From Streptomyces calvus (GTDB taxonomy: Bacteria; Actinomycetota; Actinomycetes; Streptomycetales; Streptomycetaceae), in the NCBI RefSeq assembly GCF_006782915.1, contig NZ_VCNP01000008.1:52768-116767 (forward strand): a DNA stretch of 64,000 nucleotides, written 5' to 3'. Shown piece by piece: positions 28,101 to 34,891 of the stretch; position 1 is the stretch's first letter, and every line of letters begins with the position of its first letter. A program made the translations under genes and the position numbers. The notes beneath the pieces were generated by a model. The model worked only from the letters and a program-made list of their open reading frames with translations, made no database searches and had not been told where the DNA came from.

Positions 28101-31100
28101 TCCCAGCAGCGCACCATGCTGTGGGAGTACTACCCGTCCGGCAACGAGAAGGCCCGCTCGGACGACGGTGTCCCGGTCGGCCGGCACGTCGTCCTGGTCG
28201 ACAGCTCGGACTTCAACAACACCGCGACCCAGGGCAACTGGTCGCGGACGCAGGCCGAGCAGGAGTACGGCTACGACACCTACTCGCACGCCGCCGGTGA
28301 CGGCTCCGCCTCGTTCTCCTGGCAGCTCAACATCCCGCAGGACGGCACGTACGAGGTCTTCGTGCGGCACCCGAGGATGACGGGTGCGGCCACGGACGCG
28401 AAGTTCCGGGTCGACCACGACGGCGGCAGTGCCACGAAGACGGTCGACCAGACGCAGCGCACCGGTGAGTGGATCTCGCTCGGCTCGTACGCGTTCGTCG
28501 AGGACGGCCCGCAGAAGGTCACCGTCACCGACGCGGCGAACGGCACCGTCCTGGCGGACGCGGTGAAGCTGGTCCGCTCCAACTCCGGCGACACCGACGA
28601 CGAGAAGAAGTCCTTCACCTACAAGTACAACGCCAACGGCAACAAGGTGGAGGTCAGGGACCTCTCGCCGGGCGCGAAGATCGACACCTACCGGATCGCG
28701 TACGACGGTCTCAACCAGATCACCAAGGTCGAGGAACTCGCGGCCGGCACGGTGAAGAACACCACCGCGCTGACCTACGACGAGAACGGTCACCCGCTCA
28801 CGTCCACCCACGACCTGACCTGGTCCAAGATCGAGTACGACGAGCGGGACCTGGTCAGGAGGGTGACCAACGCCGATTCGCCCACCGCGGGCAATCAGCA
28901 GATCACCACGATGACCTACACCGGCCGCGGGCAGCTGCTGAAGCAGACCAAGCCCAACGGCAACACGCTCGACATGGCGTACTACCTCGACGGCGCGGTC
29001 AAGCAGTCGCTCGAGAAGACGTCGGGCGGCACGGTGGTGGCCCAGCACGACCTGGAGTACTCCCTCAACGGGCACCGCTCCAAGGACACGCTGAAGCTGA
29101 TGAACGCCGACGACAACTCGGCCTACATCAACAACACGTACTCCTTCACCTACGACCCGCAGGACCGGATCACCGAGGTGGACAAGGCCGGTGACGACCC
29201 GGCGACCGAGTCCTACCGGTACGACCGCAACAGCAACGTCGTCGAGCAGACGGTCGACGGTGCCACCACGACCCAGCGGTACGACCGCAACCGGCTGCTG
29301 TCGGCGACGACCAACGGCGTCACGGCGACGTACAACTACGATCCGCTGGGCCGTCTCGACACGGTCAGCGCCGGCGGCCAGACCAGCGAGAAGTACTACT
29401 ACGACGGTTTCGACCGCACGGTGAAGGTGCGGGCGGGCGTGGGCGACGCCGCGGTGACCACGTCGTACGTCTTCGACCCGTTCGACCGGACGGTCTCCCA
29501 GACCACCACCGGCACCGAGGGCAGGACCACGGCGTTCACCTACCTCGGCCTGGACAGCACGCTCCTGCGTGAGGCGGTCGACGGCAAGCCGGACAAGGAC
29601 TACCAGTACCTGGCCGGTGGTCAGCGCTCCACCCAGGTCAAGCACAAGGACGACGGCACGAAGGAGTACTCGCACTTCGTCACGAGTCCGCGCGGCGACG
29701 TCGAGGCGATCACGAAGGAGGACGGCAGGACCCGCGCCACCTACGGCTACACGGCCTACGGCTCGGCCGACGAGTCCCAGATGACCGGCGCGGACAAGCC
29801 GGGCACGGACGGCGGCGAAGAGGGGGCGAAGGACGACTACAACTCCTTCCGCTTCAACTCCTCCCGCTGGGACGGCCCTTCGGGCACGTACGACATGGGC
29901 TTCCGCAACTACGACCCGGGCCTGAACCGCTTCCTGACCCGGGACTCGTACAGCGGTGCCATGTCGGACATGGCGCTGGCCACCGACCCGTTCACCGGCA
30001 ACCGTTACGCCTTCGCCGGCGGAAACCCGATCACGTTCGTCGAACTCGACGGCCACCTGTTCGGGCTCTCGCTGTCCGACATCGGCCACGCGGCGCTCGA
30101 CGTCGTGGGTCTGGTCCCCGTGGTCGGCGAGGTCGCGGACGTGGCCAACGGCATCTGGTACGCCGCCGAGGGCAACTACGCCGACGCCGCGCTCTCCATG
30201 AGCTCGGCGATCCCGTTCGCCGGGTACGCGGCGACCGCGGTGAAGGCCGGCAAGTACGCCAAGAAGGGCATCGACGCCGTCGACTCGGCGAACGACACCC
30301 GCAAGACGGTGGACAACGCCGGTGACGTGGCGACCCCGCCGAAGCCCAAGGCGGAGGAGCCCGCCGCTCCGAAGAAGCCCGAGGCGAGTTGCCCGGTGGG
30401 GCAGAGCTTCGTGGCGGGCACCCGGATCGTGCTGGCGGACGGCGGCTCGAAGGCCATCGAGTCGCTGGAGCTGGGTGACGAGGTCCTGGCCACGGACCCC
30501 GAGACCGGGGACACCCGGGCCCGGACGGTGATCGACACCCGCAGCCACGACACGGACGAGCCGCTGGTCACCCTGACCGTCGACCGGGACGGCGAGGACG
30601 GGAAGGCGAAGCCGGGCAAGATCACGGCGACGGCGGGCCACCCGTTCTGGCTGCCGGACTACGGTCAGTGGGTCGAGGCGGGTGACCTCGAGTCCGGGAT
30701 GTGGCTGCGCACCGCGTCCGGCACCTGGGTCCAGATCACCGCGATCGACCAGGCGCACCGCTCCGAGCGCGTCCACAACCTCACGGTTTCGGGCGTCAAC
30801 ACCTACTTCGTGCAGGTCGGCGGGACCCAGGTCCTCGTCCACAACGCCACGAACTGTGAAGTCCAGGCCGAACTGGCCCAGATGCGCAAGGACATGGGCA
30901 TGAAGTCGGTCGCGGACGAGGACGCGGCCCATGCCCTGAACAGCAAGACCAAGAGGAACACGCTCGGCCGGCTGGACTTCGACGGCGGCCGACCGTCGGT
31001 CTACGGGCAGAACGGCCGGTTCGAGCGGCCGGTCCCCTTCCCCGGGAAGGGACACCGGATGACCGCCACGTCCTACGAGGACCACGCCGAGGGCGACATG

Positions 31101-31295
31101 GTCACCCAGGCTCTGGCCAAGGGACTCAAGGGCGGCAACGCGAAGATGTACACCGACCGCGGCACCTGCAACTTCTGCAGGAACTCCATTGCCGGGTACG
31201 CGGAGCAACTCGATCTGGACAGCCTGGAGGTCTATGGTCCGTCCGGTCTGCTGGGCCGGTACACCAAGCAGGCCGGCAAGGTCGAATGGTTCTGA
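22197..31295 (+). CDS. Secreted RHS/YD-repeat polymorphic toxin with Hint and C-terminal DddA-like deaminase
   Basis: 3032 residues. The start at 22197 gives a clean Sec signal (cleavage after AFA near residue 31); an upstream ATG at 22110 does not. Domains in order: DNRLRE about 335-425, golvesin-like 435-567, second DNRLRE 767-955, CARDB/NEW3-like 967-1080, YD repeats about 1150-1975, second golvesin-like domain 1993-2130, more YD repeats to 2500. The RHS core (YDMGFRNYDPGLNRFLTRD) is at about 2552-2620. A pre-toxin hydrophobic segment is at 2621-2695 and a Hint domain at 2732-2883, ending VHN, the self-cleavage site. The toxin (2884-3032) has HAEG at 2963-2966 (Zn His and catalytic Glu2965) and GTCNFC with Cys2991 and Cys2994. 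This is the SCP1.201/DddA-like cytidine deaminase pattern. The shell should enclose the deaminase, Hint releases it, and DNA of competitors is the inferred target. Confidence 0.9.
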   Translation: MHRPRAARLLASSAALAVLATVAPMTPAFAAPPDTGRLTTGLRDFFSGRDTDPPAPPELPDTDVPADDKLAKPRNAPKAKRVEELTERRTPHSRHWRMSDGRIQSEVSATPTAYRKGKGEDAEWKPIDTAVTDTGRKGFEKANTTNLARTYFGSRPGELVRFELDEGHWVAIGLKKPGAAKLTPSVDGNKVTYRNALGRGIDLSYTVGNGSVKEDIVLNERPEDTPSFEFTLTTGGLTAKSEKNGTISLYGENSPVGTPALVIPAPFMTDAKKDTASAYGTAGTDAVRQVLTGGDGSYGVTLKPDAKWLAAPERRYPVTVDPTVTIAPTPSQSADAMISSDDPSANYADLWRLSVGNTSTGSSRALLRFGLSGIPAGTRLDSAELKLYYDQTHTTGATEVRLEAHRATTAWTESGATWANANGITGELSGTSVVVDDGDSGTTAARGAWPTSGNTSYTQYAVGQDYRYNKDTTAGDTYTWQPSLPEDGEYQVDVHYVPASDRAADAPYTVAYDGGSRTYQVDQRAGTEGVWKPLGKHPFKAGTTGRVVLGDGPASTSTAVLADAVRFTKGGVVTKQPQAVNTWHSFPVTRTVQQWLDGTYDNHGFVVKAADESASAPKGGPRYEAAEYAYKGEVANYPKLVLTWGDQGVDVDPPKVVHSTGAELSWPAYTDPSTAPGDDIVEYQVHRSVFQHFTPSSQTLVSPVPKDTRAYTDTSARPTPADSAEEFGDAYYYMVAVKTRSGQVLPSATELVRLPKAGRTTVVLQSGQSDTTLSSAQPTTGHDTLTDAGVSHPWLSVGNNSATYGTTRAVLKFPSVADIPGNARVLEAQLNMWGFQTSTDSSGAVYEAHGLTRDFDEATASWTKADATTAWTTAGGDMDAAVSDTVGTVTNDPARQSWYITSLAQSWISDPSGNHGVAVRLRDESTAGPRERTLFLSSEAEEPQLRPQLVVTYLTKSTEATYHAPYTPSRMIPGDEYTVDVTLTNTTTSTWAAGSHALSYTWSLPDGTDATTGGNQLQTALPGEVLPGDSVTVPARLKAPINSDSGNKRLDYVLKWDLKNTTTGTWLSGAEGIAPLAQNIRTEDPTSNQLGLEKFYSYAGKNTGAGSSLMTNLYAGNSVWQYNAFSNPGRGIATFARFAYNSQDTSDTVLGHGWSAQAAMPLRLGAALDFHPNPDPTEVTLPDGDGTAHVFRKQDDGTWRAPAGVHYLLRQGTGTDCVPNKDGDPRAWSLTRPDRTQFFFDCDGYLTSIVDKNGNTQTYTYAERRSNNKPVKFLTYIEDPSARQTLTVEYYTKADTNNPKIIDHVRSMTDVSGRKITFGYSDQGLLTTLTDGAGSAQPKVFRFTYDMEQGNKNAKLVAVTDPRGNSTSLDYYYPSEGDDPKFHWNTQTITDRLGHDTGYVYTDPDGTAGSFVQTRVTDAEGNATVQSLDGYGRPNTITNAKSETTKLGWDADNNVTRLEEANGAVTTWAYDPKTGYPLEQRDAEANKNGTEARTFTYSYGLNGHIADLHQKTSPEGRAYRFGYDTKGNLTSVTDPKGVASTEIGGDYTSRTEYDAYGRVTKEIDANGHDTEYRDYDPVGYPETILDPLDHPSRFEYDVRGNVTRVVNAKDAEVTQTYDVYGRPLEKKEPVKQSQGRFVVTPAPEYDANDNITTAYAPNGSETTSVYDKADQVTETVAPGDEATDPGRTTTTTYDKVGNVLTVTEPQGNLTATAGDFTTTTRYDTVYQPVEAVDAEGHRATFEYDSVGNVVKVVDPRKNATADPDDYTTRYEYDLNHRVVRTIDALEWATSVRYDKDGLQVAYTDAEGNESLATYDERGALVESKSPVSENGSGEITYRTTRYEYDQVGNQTKTITPRGVATTDDTTDFTAETVYDELNRVKEERSPFDKDDVRYSSPDSTFYFYDEVGNLSQVSAPPSDGQSVRNVTKYTYFDNGWTETTTDPWDITTSYDYNELGQQTRNTLTSAGGSQQRTMLWEYYPSGNEKARSDDGVPVGRHVVLVDSSDFNNTATQGNWSRTQAEQEYGYDTYSHAAGDGSASFSWQLNIPQDGTYEVFVRHPRMTGAATDAKFRVDHDGGSATKTVDQTQRTGEWISLGSYAFVEDGPQKVTVTDAANGTVLADAVKLVRSNSGDTDDEKKSFTYKYNANGNKVEVRDLSPGAKIDTYRIAYDGLNQITKVEELAAGTVKNTTALTYDENGHPLTSTHDLTWSKIEYDERDLVRRVTNADSPTAGNQQITTMTYTGRGQLLKQTKPNGNTLDMAYYLDGAVKQSLEKTSGGTVVAQHDLEYSLNGHRSKDTLKLMNADDNSAYINNTYSFTYDPQDRITEVDKAGDDPATESYRYDRNSNVVEQTVDGATTTQRYDRNRLLSATTNGVTATYNYDPLGRLDTVSAGGQTSEKYYYDGFDRTVKVRAGVGDAAVTTSYVFDPFDRTVSQTTTGTEGRTTAFTYLGLDSTLLREAVDGKPDKDYQYLAGGQRSTQVKHKDDGTKEYSHFVTSPRGDVEAITKEDGRTRATYGYTAYGSADESQMTGADKPGTDGGEEGAKDDYNSFRFNSSRWDGPSGTYDMGFRNYDPGLNRFLTRDSYSGAMSDMALATDPFTGNRYAFAGGNPITFVELDGHLFGLSLSDIGHAALDVVGLVPVVGEVADVANGIWYAAEGNYADAALSMSSAIPFAGYAATAVKAGKYAKKGIDAVDSANDTRKTVDNAGDVATPPKPKAEEPAAPKKPEASCPVGQSFVAGTRIVLADGGSKAIESLELGDEVLATDPETGDTRARTVIDTRSHDTDEPLVTLTVDRDGEDGKAKPGKITATAGHPFWLPDYGQWVEAGDLESGMWLRTASGTWVQITAIDQAHRSERVHNLTVSGVNTYFVQVGGTQVLVHNATNCEVQAELAQMRKDMGMKSVADEDAAHALNSKTKRNTLGRLDFDGGRPSVYGQNGRFERPVPFPGKGHRMTATSYEDHAEGDMVTQALAKGLKGGNAKMYTDRGTCNFCRNSIAGYAEQLDLDSLEVYGPSGLLGRYTKQAGKVEWF

Positions 31296-31304
31296 TTCCC
31301 CGGA

Positions 31305-31328
31305 GACAGGGGCCCGGCGGCCCCTGTC
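31305..31328 (+). terminator. Stem-loop after the toxin gene
   Basis: GACAGGGGCC (31305-31314) pairs perfectly with GGCCCCTGTC (31319-31328) around a CGGC loop, 10 bases after the RHS stop. Confidence 0.7.
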
Positions 31329-31340
31329 CCTGACATAGGA

Positions 31341-31380
31341 CCGTGGGCCGGTTCCCGACCGATCGGGAGCCGGCCCACGG
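31341..31380 (+). terminator. Second, very strong stem-loop between toxin and immunity genes
   Basis: CCGTGGGCCGG-T-TCCCGA and TCGGGA-G-CCGGCCCACGG form an 18-bp stem (one T-G pair) with a 4-base loop. It ends 36 bases before the immunity gene start, so read-through should be low. Confidence 0.75.
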
Positions 31381-31416
31381 CATGACCGGCTGTTTCATGA
31401 AAGGTAGGCTTTTTCC

Positions 31417-32139
31417 ATGTTCGACGTGGCGGCTGAGCTGAGGGGCGGGGTCAAGGGCCCTCGGCACGCCTGGGATTTCCTTCGTGCCTTCGCCGCGGAG
31501 TGGGTCGGCGTCCCCGTCGCCGCAGGGCACGGTTCACCGACGGAGGACCTGGACGCGGCCGAACAGGAACTGGGTTTCGTCCTGCCCTCCGCTCTCCGCG
31601 AGGGCTTCCTCCTGCTGGGCTCGCGCGACGACCTGACGAGGAACCAGGACCCGCTGCTCCAGCCGACGGGCCTGTTCGTCGAGGACGGGGTGCTGGTGTT
31701 CCGCCGGGAGAACCAGGACTGCGCCTGGTGGGGCATCTCGCTGGACGAGGTGGAGCAGGACGACCCGCCCGTCGTCGTACAGTCACCCGACGGCTGGATT
31801 CCGTTCCTGGACCGGATGTCCACCGCCTGGGTGGAACTGGTCCTGAGCGAGACCCTGTTCGCCGACGCCGCACCGGGGCGCGGGCTGCACGACGCCTGTG
31901 AGCTGCCGTCGAGTTCCCTGTCGGCCCTGGAGGCCGCGTTCACGCGGGTGGACGTCCCGGACTACCCGATGTGGGTGGGCCCCGACGACTCGCCGGTCCG
32001 CTGGTACGCCGGGCCGGGATGCCTGTTGCGGCGGGACGGTCTGGAGGATCTCAGCTGGCTGTACGTGCGCGGTTGTACGGACGAGGTGACGGAGGGCATC
32101 CGGCGCACCGTCCCGGGGCGCTGGGAGCGCGGCTCCTGA
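31417..32139 (+). CDS. SMI1/KNR4 (SUKH) family protein, probable deaminase immunity protein
   Basis: 240 residues. The N-terminal part has the SUKH pattern: TEDLDAAEQELGFVLPSALR near 41-60, GFLLLGSRDDL near 63, then a beta stretch with FRRENQDCAWWGISL near 90. SUKH proteins are the commonest immunity proteins of nuclease and deaminase polymorphic toxins and act in the cytoplasm by binding the toxin domain. The position directly after the toxin, on the same strand, supports that role. The ATG has AAAGGTAGG upstream. The C-terminal 100 residues do not match anything I know. Two hairpins separate it from the toxin, so it probably has its own promoter. Confidence 0.82.
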   Translation: MFDVAAELRGGVKGPRHAWDFLRAFAAEWVGVPVAAGHGSPTEDLDAAEQELGFVLPSALREGFLLLGSRDDLTRNQDPLLQPTGLFVEDGVLVFRRENQDCAWWGISLDEVEQDDPPVVVQSPDGWIPFLDRMSTAWVELVLSETLFADAAPGRGLHDACELPSSSLSALEAAFTRVDVPDYPMWVGPDDSPVRWYAGPGCLLRRDGLEDLSWLYVRGCTDEVTEGIRRTVPGRWERGS

Positions 32140-32183
32140 CCGACGTCCTCCCGGGGGCCGCGCACGGTCCCCGGAAACGGCCG

Positions 32184-32217
32184 AGAGGCTGTGTCGGTGT
32201 ACTCCGACACAGCCTCT
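32184..32217 (-). terminator. Bidirectional terminator between immunity gene and tRNA-Pro
   Basis: AGAGGCTGTGTCGG and CCGACACAGCCTCT make a perfect 14-bp stem with a 6-base loop. It lies 3' of the tRNA on the reverse strand and 45 bases after the SUKH stop on the forward strand, so it can serve both. Confidence 0.7.
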
Positions 32218-32236
32218 GACCTGCGACTTCGCAAAG

Positions 32237-32310
<74 letters not shown>

Positions 32311-32409
32311 GTGCGCTCACGTGCGGTGAACCGCGTGATCGCGCGAAGAGAACTTTACCCCACACCGGGCCCCGCGCCGAAGCGGGCCCGGGCGCGGGAC
32401 AATCGGCGT

Positions 32410-32940
32410 ATGGGCAGCATGGACAGCACTTCTCCCGGCAGGCCGGCCGCCGCGCGGGACCGGGACGACGAGGGGCGGGCGCGTAACGCACGGCCGCGGG
32501 ACGGTCTCGGGCGGCCCCTGCCGTACGGCGCGCCGGGTGTGCCCCGACAGCCGGAGGGCGTGGTGCGGCGGCCGGAGGAGAGCGTGGCGGAGGCGCAGCG
32601 GCTGCTGGACGAGGGGAAGCCGTTCCACGCGCACGAGGTGTTCGAGGACGCCTGGAAGTCCGGGCCGGAGGGCGAGCGCGAGCTGTGGCGGGGGCTGGCC
32701 CAGCTGGCCGTGGGGCTCACGCACGCCGCGCGGGGCAATGTCACCGGCGGGGCGCGGCTGTTGCGGCGCGGTGCGGGCTCGGCGGAGAAGTGGGCCGCGG
32801 GGGCGGATTTCCGGCCGTACGGAATGGATCTGGCGGGGGTGATCTCCTGGGCGCGGGAGCTGGCCGCGGAGGTGGAGCGGGGCGGCGGCGTCCCGGTCGA
32901 CGCGGCGGCGCGGGCGCCCCGGCTGCGGGGAGCCTCCTGA
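32410..32940 (+). CDS. DUF309 domain protein
   Basis: 176 residues. The conserved FHAHEVFEDAWK motif near residue 77 and the WRGLAQLAVGLTHAARGN segment near 97 identify the DUF309 family, a helical fold of unknown biochemical function common in actinobacteria. The first 45 residues are polar and disordered. The ATG at 32410 lacks a good ribosome site. It is followed by a repeat-containing spacer and then cobF; no functional tie is evident. Confidence 0.85.
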   Translation: MGSMDSTSPGRPAAARDRDDEGRARNARPRDGLGRPLPYGAPGVPRQPEGVVRRPEESVAEAQRLLDEGKPFHAHEVFEDAWKSGPEGERELWRGLAQLAVGLTHAARGNVTGGARLLRRGAGSAEKWAAGADFRPYGMDLAGVISWARELAAEVERGGGVPVDAAARAPRLRGAS

Positions 32941-32962
32941 CCTCCACCGGGGGCCGGACTTC

Positions 32963-33113
32963 GGAGACCGGACTTCCTGAAGACCGGCCTCCGCTGAGAG
33001 GCTCTCCTCGGGACCGGACTTCCTGAAGACCGTTTCCGCTGAGAGGCCTTCCTCGGGACCGGCCCTTCCTGGAGACCGGCCTTCCTCGGAGAGAGGCCTT
33101 TCTTGAAGAGCGG
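32963..33113. repeat. Degenerate direct repeats of about 47 bp
   Basis: Three imperfect copies of a unit containing GACCGGACTTCCTGAAGACC followed by a CCGCTGAGAGGC block: about 32963-33010, 33011-33055 and 33056-33113, the last most diverged. They fill the spacer between the DUF309 gene and cobF. No gene is seen in this stretch. Confidence 0.65.
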
Positions 33114-33160
33114 CCGGCGGAGTGACCGGATGCGGTGCACACCGCGCGGGCGGCGTGCGG

Positions 33161-33166
33161 CAGACT
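33161..33166 (+). promoter_or_regulatory. -10 element for a probably leaderless cobF transcript
   Basis: CAGACT ends 6 bases before the GTG start of cobF and no Shine-Dalgarno is present. This is the usual spacing for leaderless Streptomyces genes. Confidence 0.4.
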
Positions 33167-33172
33167 CGGGGC

Positions 33173-33946
33173 GTGCGAGAGATTCATGTCATCGGTATCG
33201 GCGCGGGCGACCCCGACCAGCTGACCCTGCAGGCCGTCAAGGCGCTGCGGGACACGGATGTGTTCTTCATCCTGGACAAGGGCGAGGCGAAGGCGGACCT
33301 GACCCGGCTGCGCCGGGACATGCTGGAGGCACACGTACCGGACCGGGCGTACCGCGTCGTCGAGGCGCGCGACCCGGAGCGGGACCGGACGGCCGGCGGG
33401 ACCGCCTACTCCCCCGCCGTCGGGGACTGGCGCAGCGCCCGCGCGGACATCTACGAGCGGCTGATCGCCGAGGAGCTCGGCGAGGACGAGACCGGCGCGT
33501 TCCTGGTGTGGGGCGACCCGGCGCTGTACGACAGCACGCTCGGCATCCTGGAGGAGGTCCTGGCCCGCGGGGCCGTCTCCTTCACGTACGACGTCGTCCC
33601 CGGCATCAGCAGTGTGTCGGCGCTCGTCGCCCGGCACCGGACGGGCCTCAACCGGGTGGCCCGCCCGGTGCAGATCACCACGGGCCGGCGGCTCGCCGAG
33701 GGTTTCCCGGAGGGCGTGGACGACGTGGTGGTGATGCTGGACGCCCACCAGACCTTCCGTGAGCTGGCCGGACAGGACGTCCACATCTACTGGGGCGCCT
33801 ACATCGGCACGCCGGACGAGATCCTCGTCTCCGGCCCGATCGACGAGGCCGCTCCGCGGATCGAGCGGCTGCGCGCCGAGGCCCGCGAGCGCAAGGGGTG
33901 GATCATGGACACGTATCTGCTGCGCCGGGGACCGGCCGAGGGCTGA
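33173..33946 (+). CDS. cobF: Precorrin-6A synthase (deacetylating)
   Basis: 257 residues of the tetrapyrrole methylase fold. HVIGIGAGDPDQLTLQA at the N-terminus, FLVWGDPALYDSTLG near 104 and PGISSVSALVARH near 135 make the SAM and substrate cleft. The FFILDKGEAKADLTRLRRDM stretch is characteristic of CobF. CobF methylates C1 of precorrin-5 with loss of the C20-derived acetyl group in aerobic cobalamin synthesis. GTG start at 33173, probably leaderless. It converges with cobK, the next enzyme in the pathway, 8 bases away. Confidence 0.93.
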   Translation: MREIHVIGIGAGDPDQLTLQAVKALRDTDVFFILDKGEAKADLTRLRRDMLEAHVPDRAYRVVEARDPERDRTAGGTAYSPAVGDWRSARADIYERLIAEELGEDETGAFLVWGDPALYDSTLGILEEVLARGAVSFTYDVVPGISSVSALVARHRTGLNRVARPVQITTGRRLAEGFPEGVDDVVVMLDAHQTFRELAGQDVHIYWGAYIGTPDEILVSGPIDEAAPRIERLRAEARERKGWIMDTYLLRRGPAEG

Positions 33947-33954
33947 GTCCGCGG

Positions 33955-34704
33955 TCAGGGCCGGAGAGCGGCGTCCAGCAGGCGCAGGGCGGCCGGCACG
34001 TCGGGGACCGCGGCGACCCCGTCCGGCAGCGGCGGGCGCCGGACGACCACGACCGGCAGGGCGAGGTCGCGGGCCGCGGCGAGTTTGGCGGAGGTGGCCG
34101 CTCCGCCGCTGTCCTTGGTGACCAGGACGTCGATGCGGTGGTCGCGCAGCAGGGCCGTCTCGTCGGCCGTGGTGAAAGGGCCCCGGGCCAGCAGGACCCG
34201 TGTGTGCGGCGGCACGGGCGGCTCGGGCGGTTCCACCGACCGGACCACGAAGTGCAGTGAGTCCAGGTGGGCGAAGGCCGCGAGGCCCAGGCGTCCGGTG
34301 GTGAGGAGGACCCGCTGTCCGAGCCGGGGCAGCAGGTCGGCCGCGGCCTCCAGCGAGGGCACCGGGTGCCAGCGGTCCCCGGGGCCCGGTCGCCAGCCGG
34401 GGCGGCGCAGCACCACCAGGGGCAGTCCGGTGGCGGCCGCGGCCGTTGCCGCGTTCGCCGTGATCCGCTCGGCGAACGGGTGCGTCGCGTCGGCCACGGC
34501 GTCCACGCGCTGTTCGCGCAGCCAGCCGGCCAGTCCCTCCGCCCCGCCGAACCCACCGACGCGCACCTCGCCCGCGACCGCGCCGGGCCGGGTCACGCGC
34601 CCGGCCAGCGAGGTGGTCACCCTGGTTCCGGGGCGGGCGGTGAGCGCGGCGGCCAGTTCGCGTGCCTCGGTGGTGCCGCCGAGGACCAGGACGTGGGGGG
34701 ACAT
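33955..34704 (-). CDS. cobK: Precorrin-6A reductase
   Basis: 249 residues. LVLGGTTEARELAAAL near 6-21 is the nucleotide site, DAVADATHPFAERITANAA near 77-95 the substrate region, and VTKDSGG near 193 the conserved C-terminal motif of CobK/CbiJ. It reduces precorrin-6A to precorrin-6B with NADPH, the step after CobF. ATG at 34704 lacks a clear ribosome site; TACGCT lies 9 bases upstream, so the message may be leaderless. The convergent cobF-cobK layout means separate promoters. Confidence 0.93.
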   Translation of the reverse strand: MSPHVLVLGGTTEARELAAALTARPGTRVTTSLAGRVTRPGAVAGEVRVGGFGGAEGLAGWLREQRVDAVADATHPFAERITANAATAAAATGLPLVVLRRPGWRPGPGDRWHPVPSLEAAADLLPRLGQRVLLTTGRLGLAAFAHLDSLHFVVRSVEPPEPPVPPHTRVLLARGPFTTADETALLRDHRIDVLVTKDSGGAATSAKLAAARDLALPVVVVRRPPLPDGVAAVPDVPAALRLLDAALRP

Positions 34705-34891
34705 GGCGCCGAGCGTACGAGAGCGGGACGTCCCGTACGGCACCGGCCCCGGACCTCCCGCGCGGCGGCGCCGGGACACCGCGTCCGGGCGGTCGGCGCG
34801 TCGCCGGGGACGCGACGGTGATCAGCATCCGGCATACGGCCGCACACATGTGCGCCCACGCCCTACGATGACGCCGGCGACTGGAGGAAGC

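Noticed and set aside
22134..31208. A 3024-codon open frame on the reverse strand opposite the RHS gene
   Set aside because: It mirrors the forward gene's codon bias. The forward frame has a signal peptide, known domains and motifs; the reverse frame is a Val/Gly/Arg-rich shadow.
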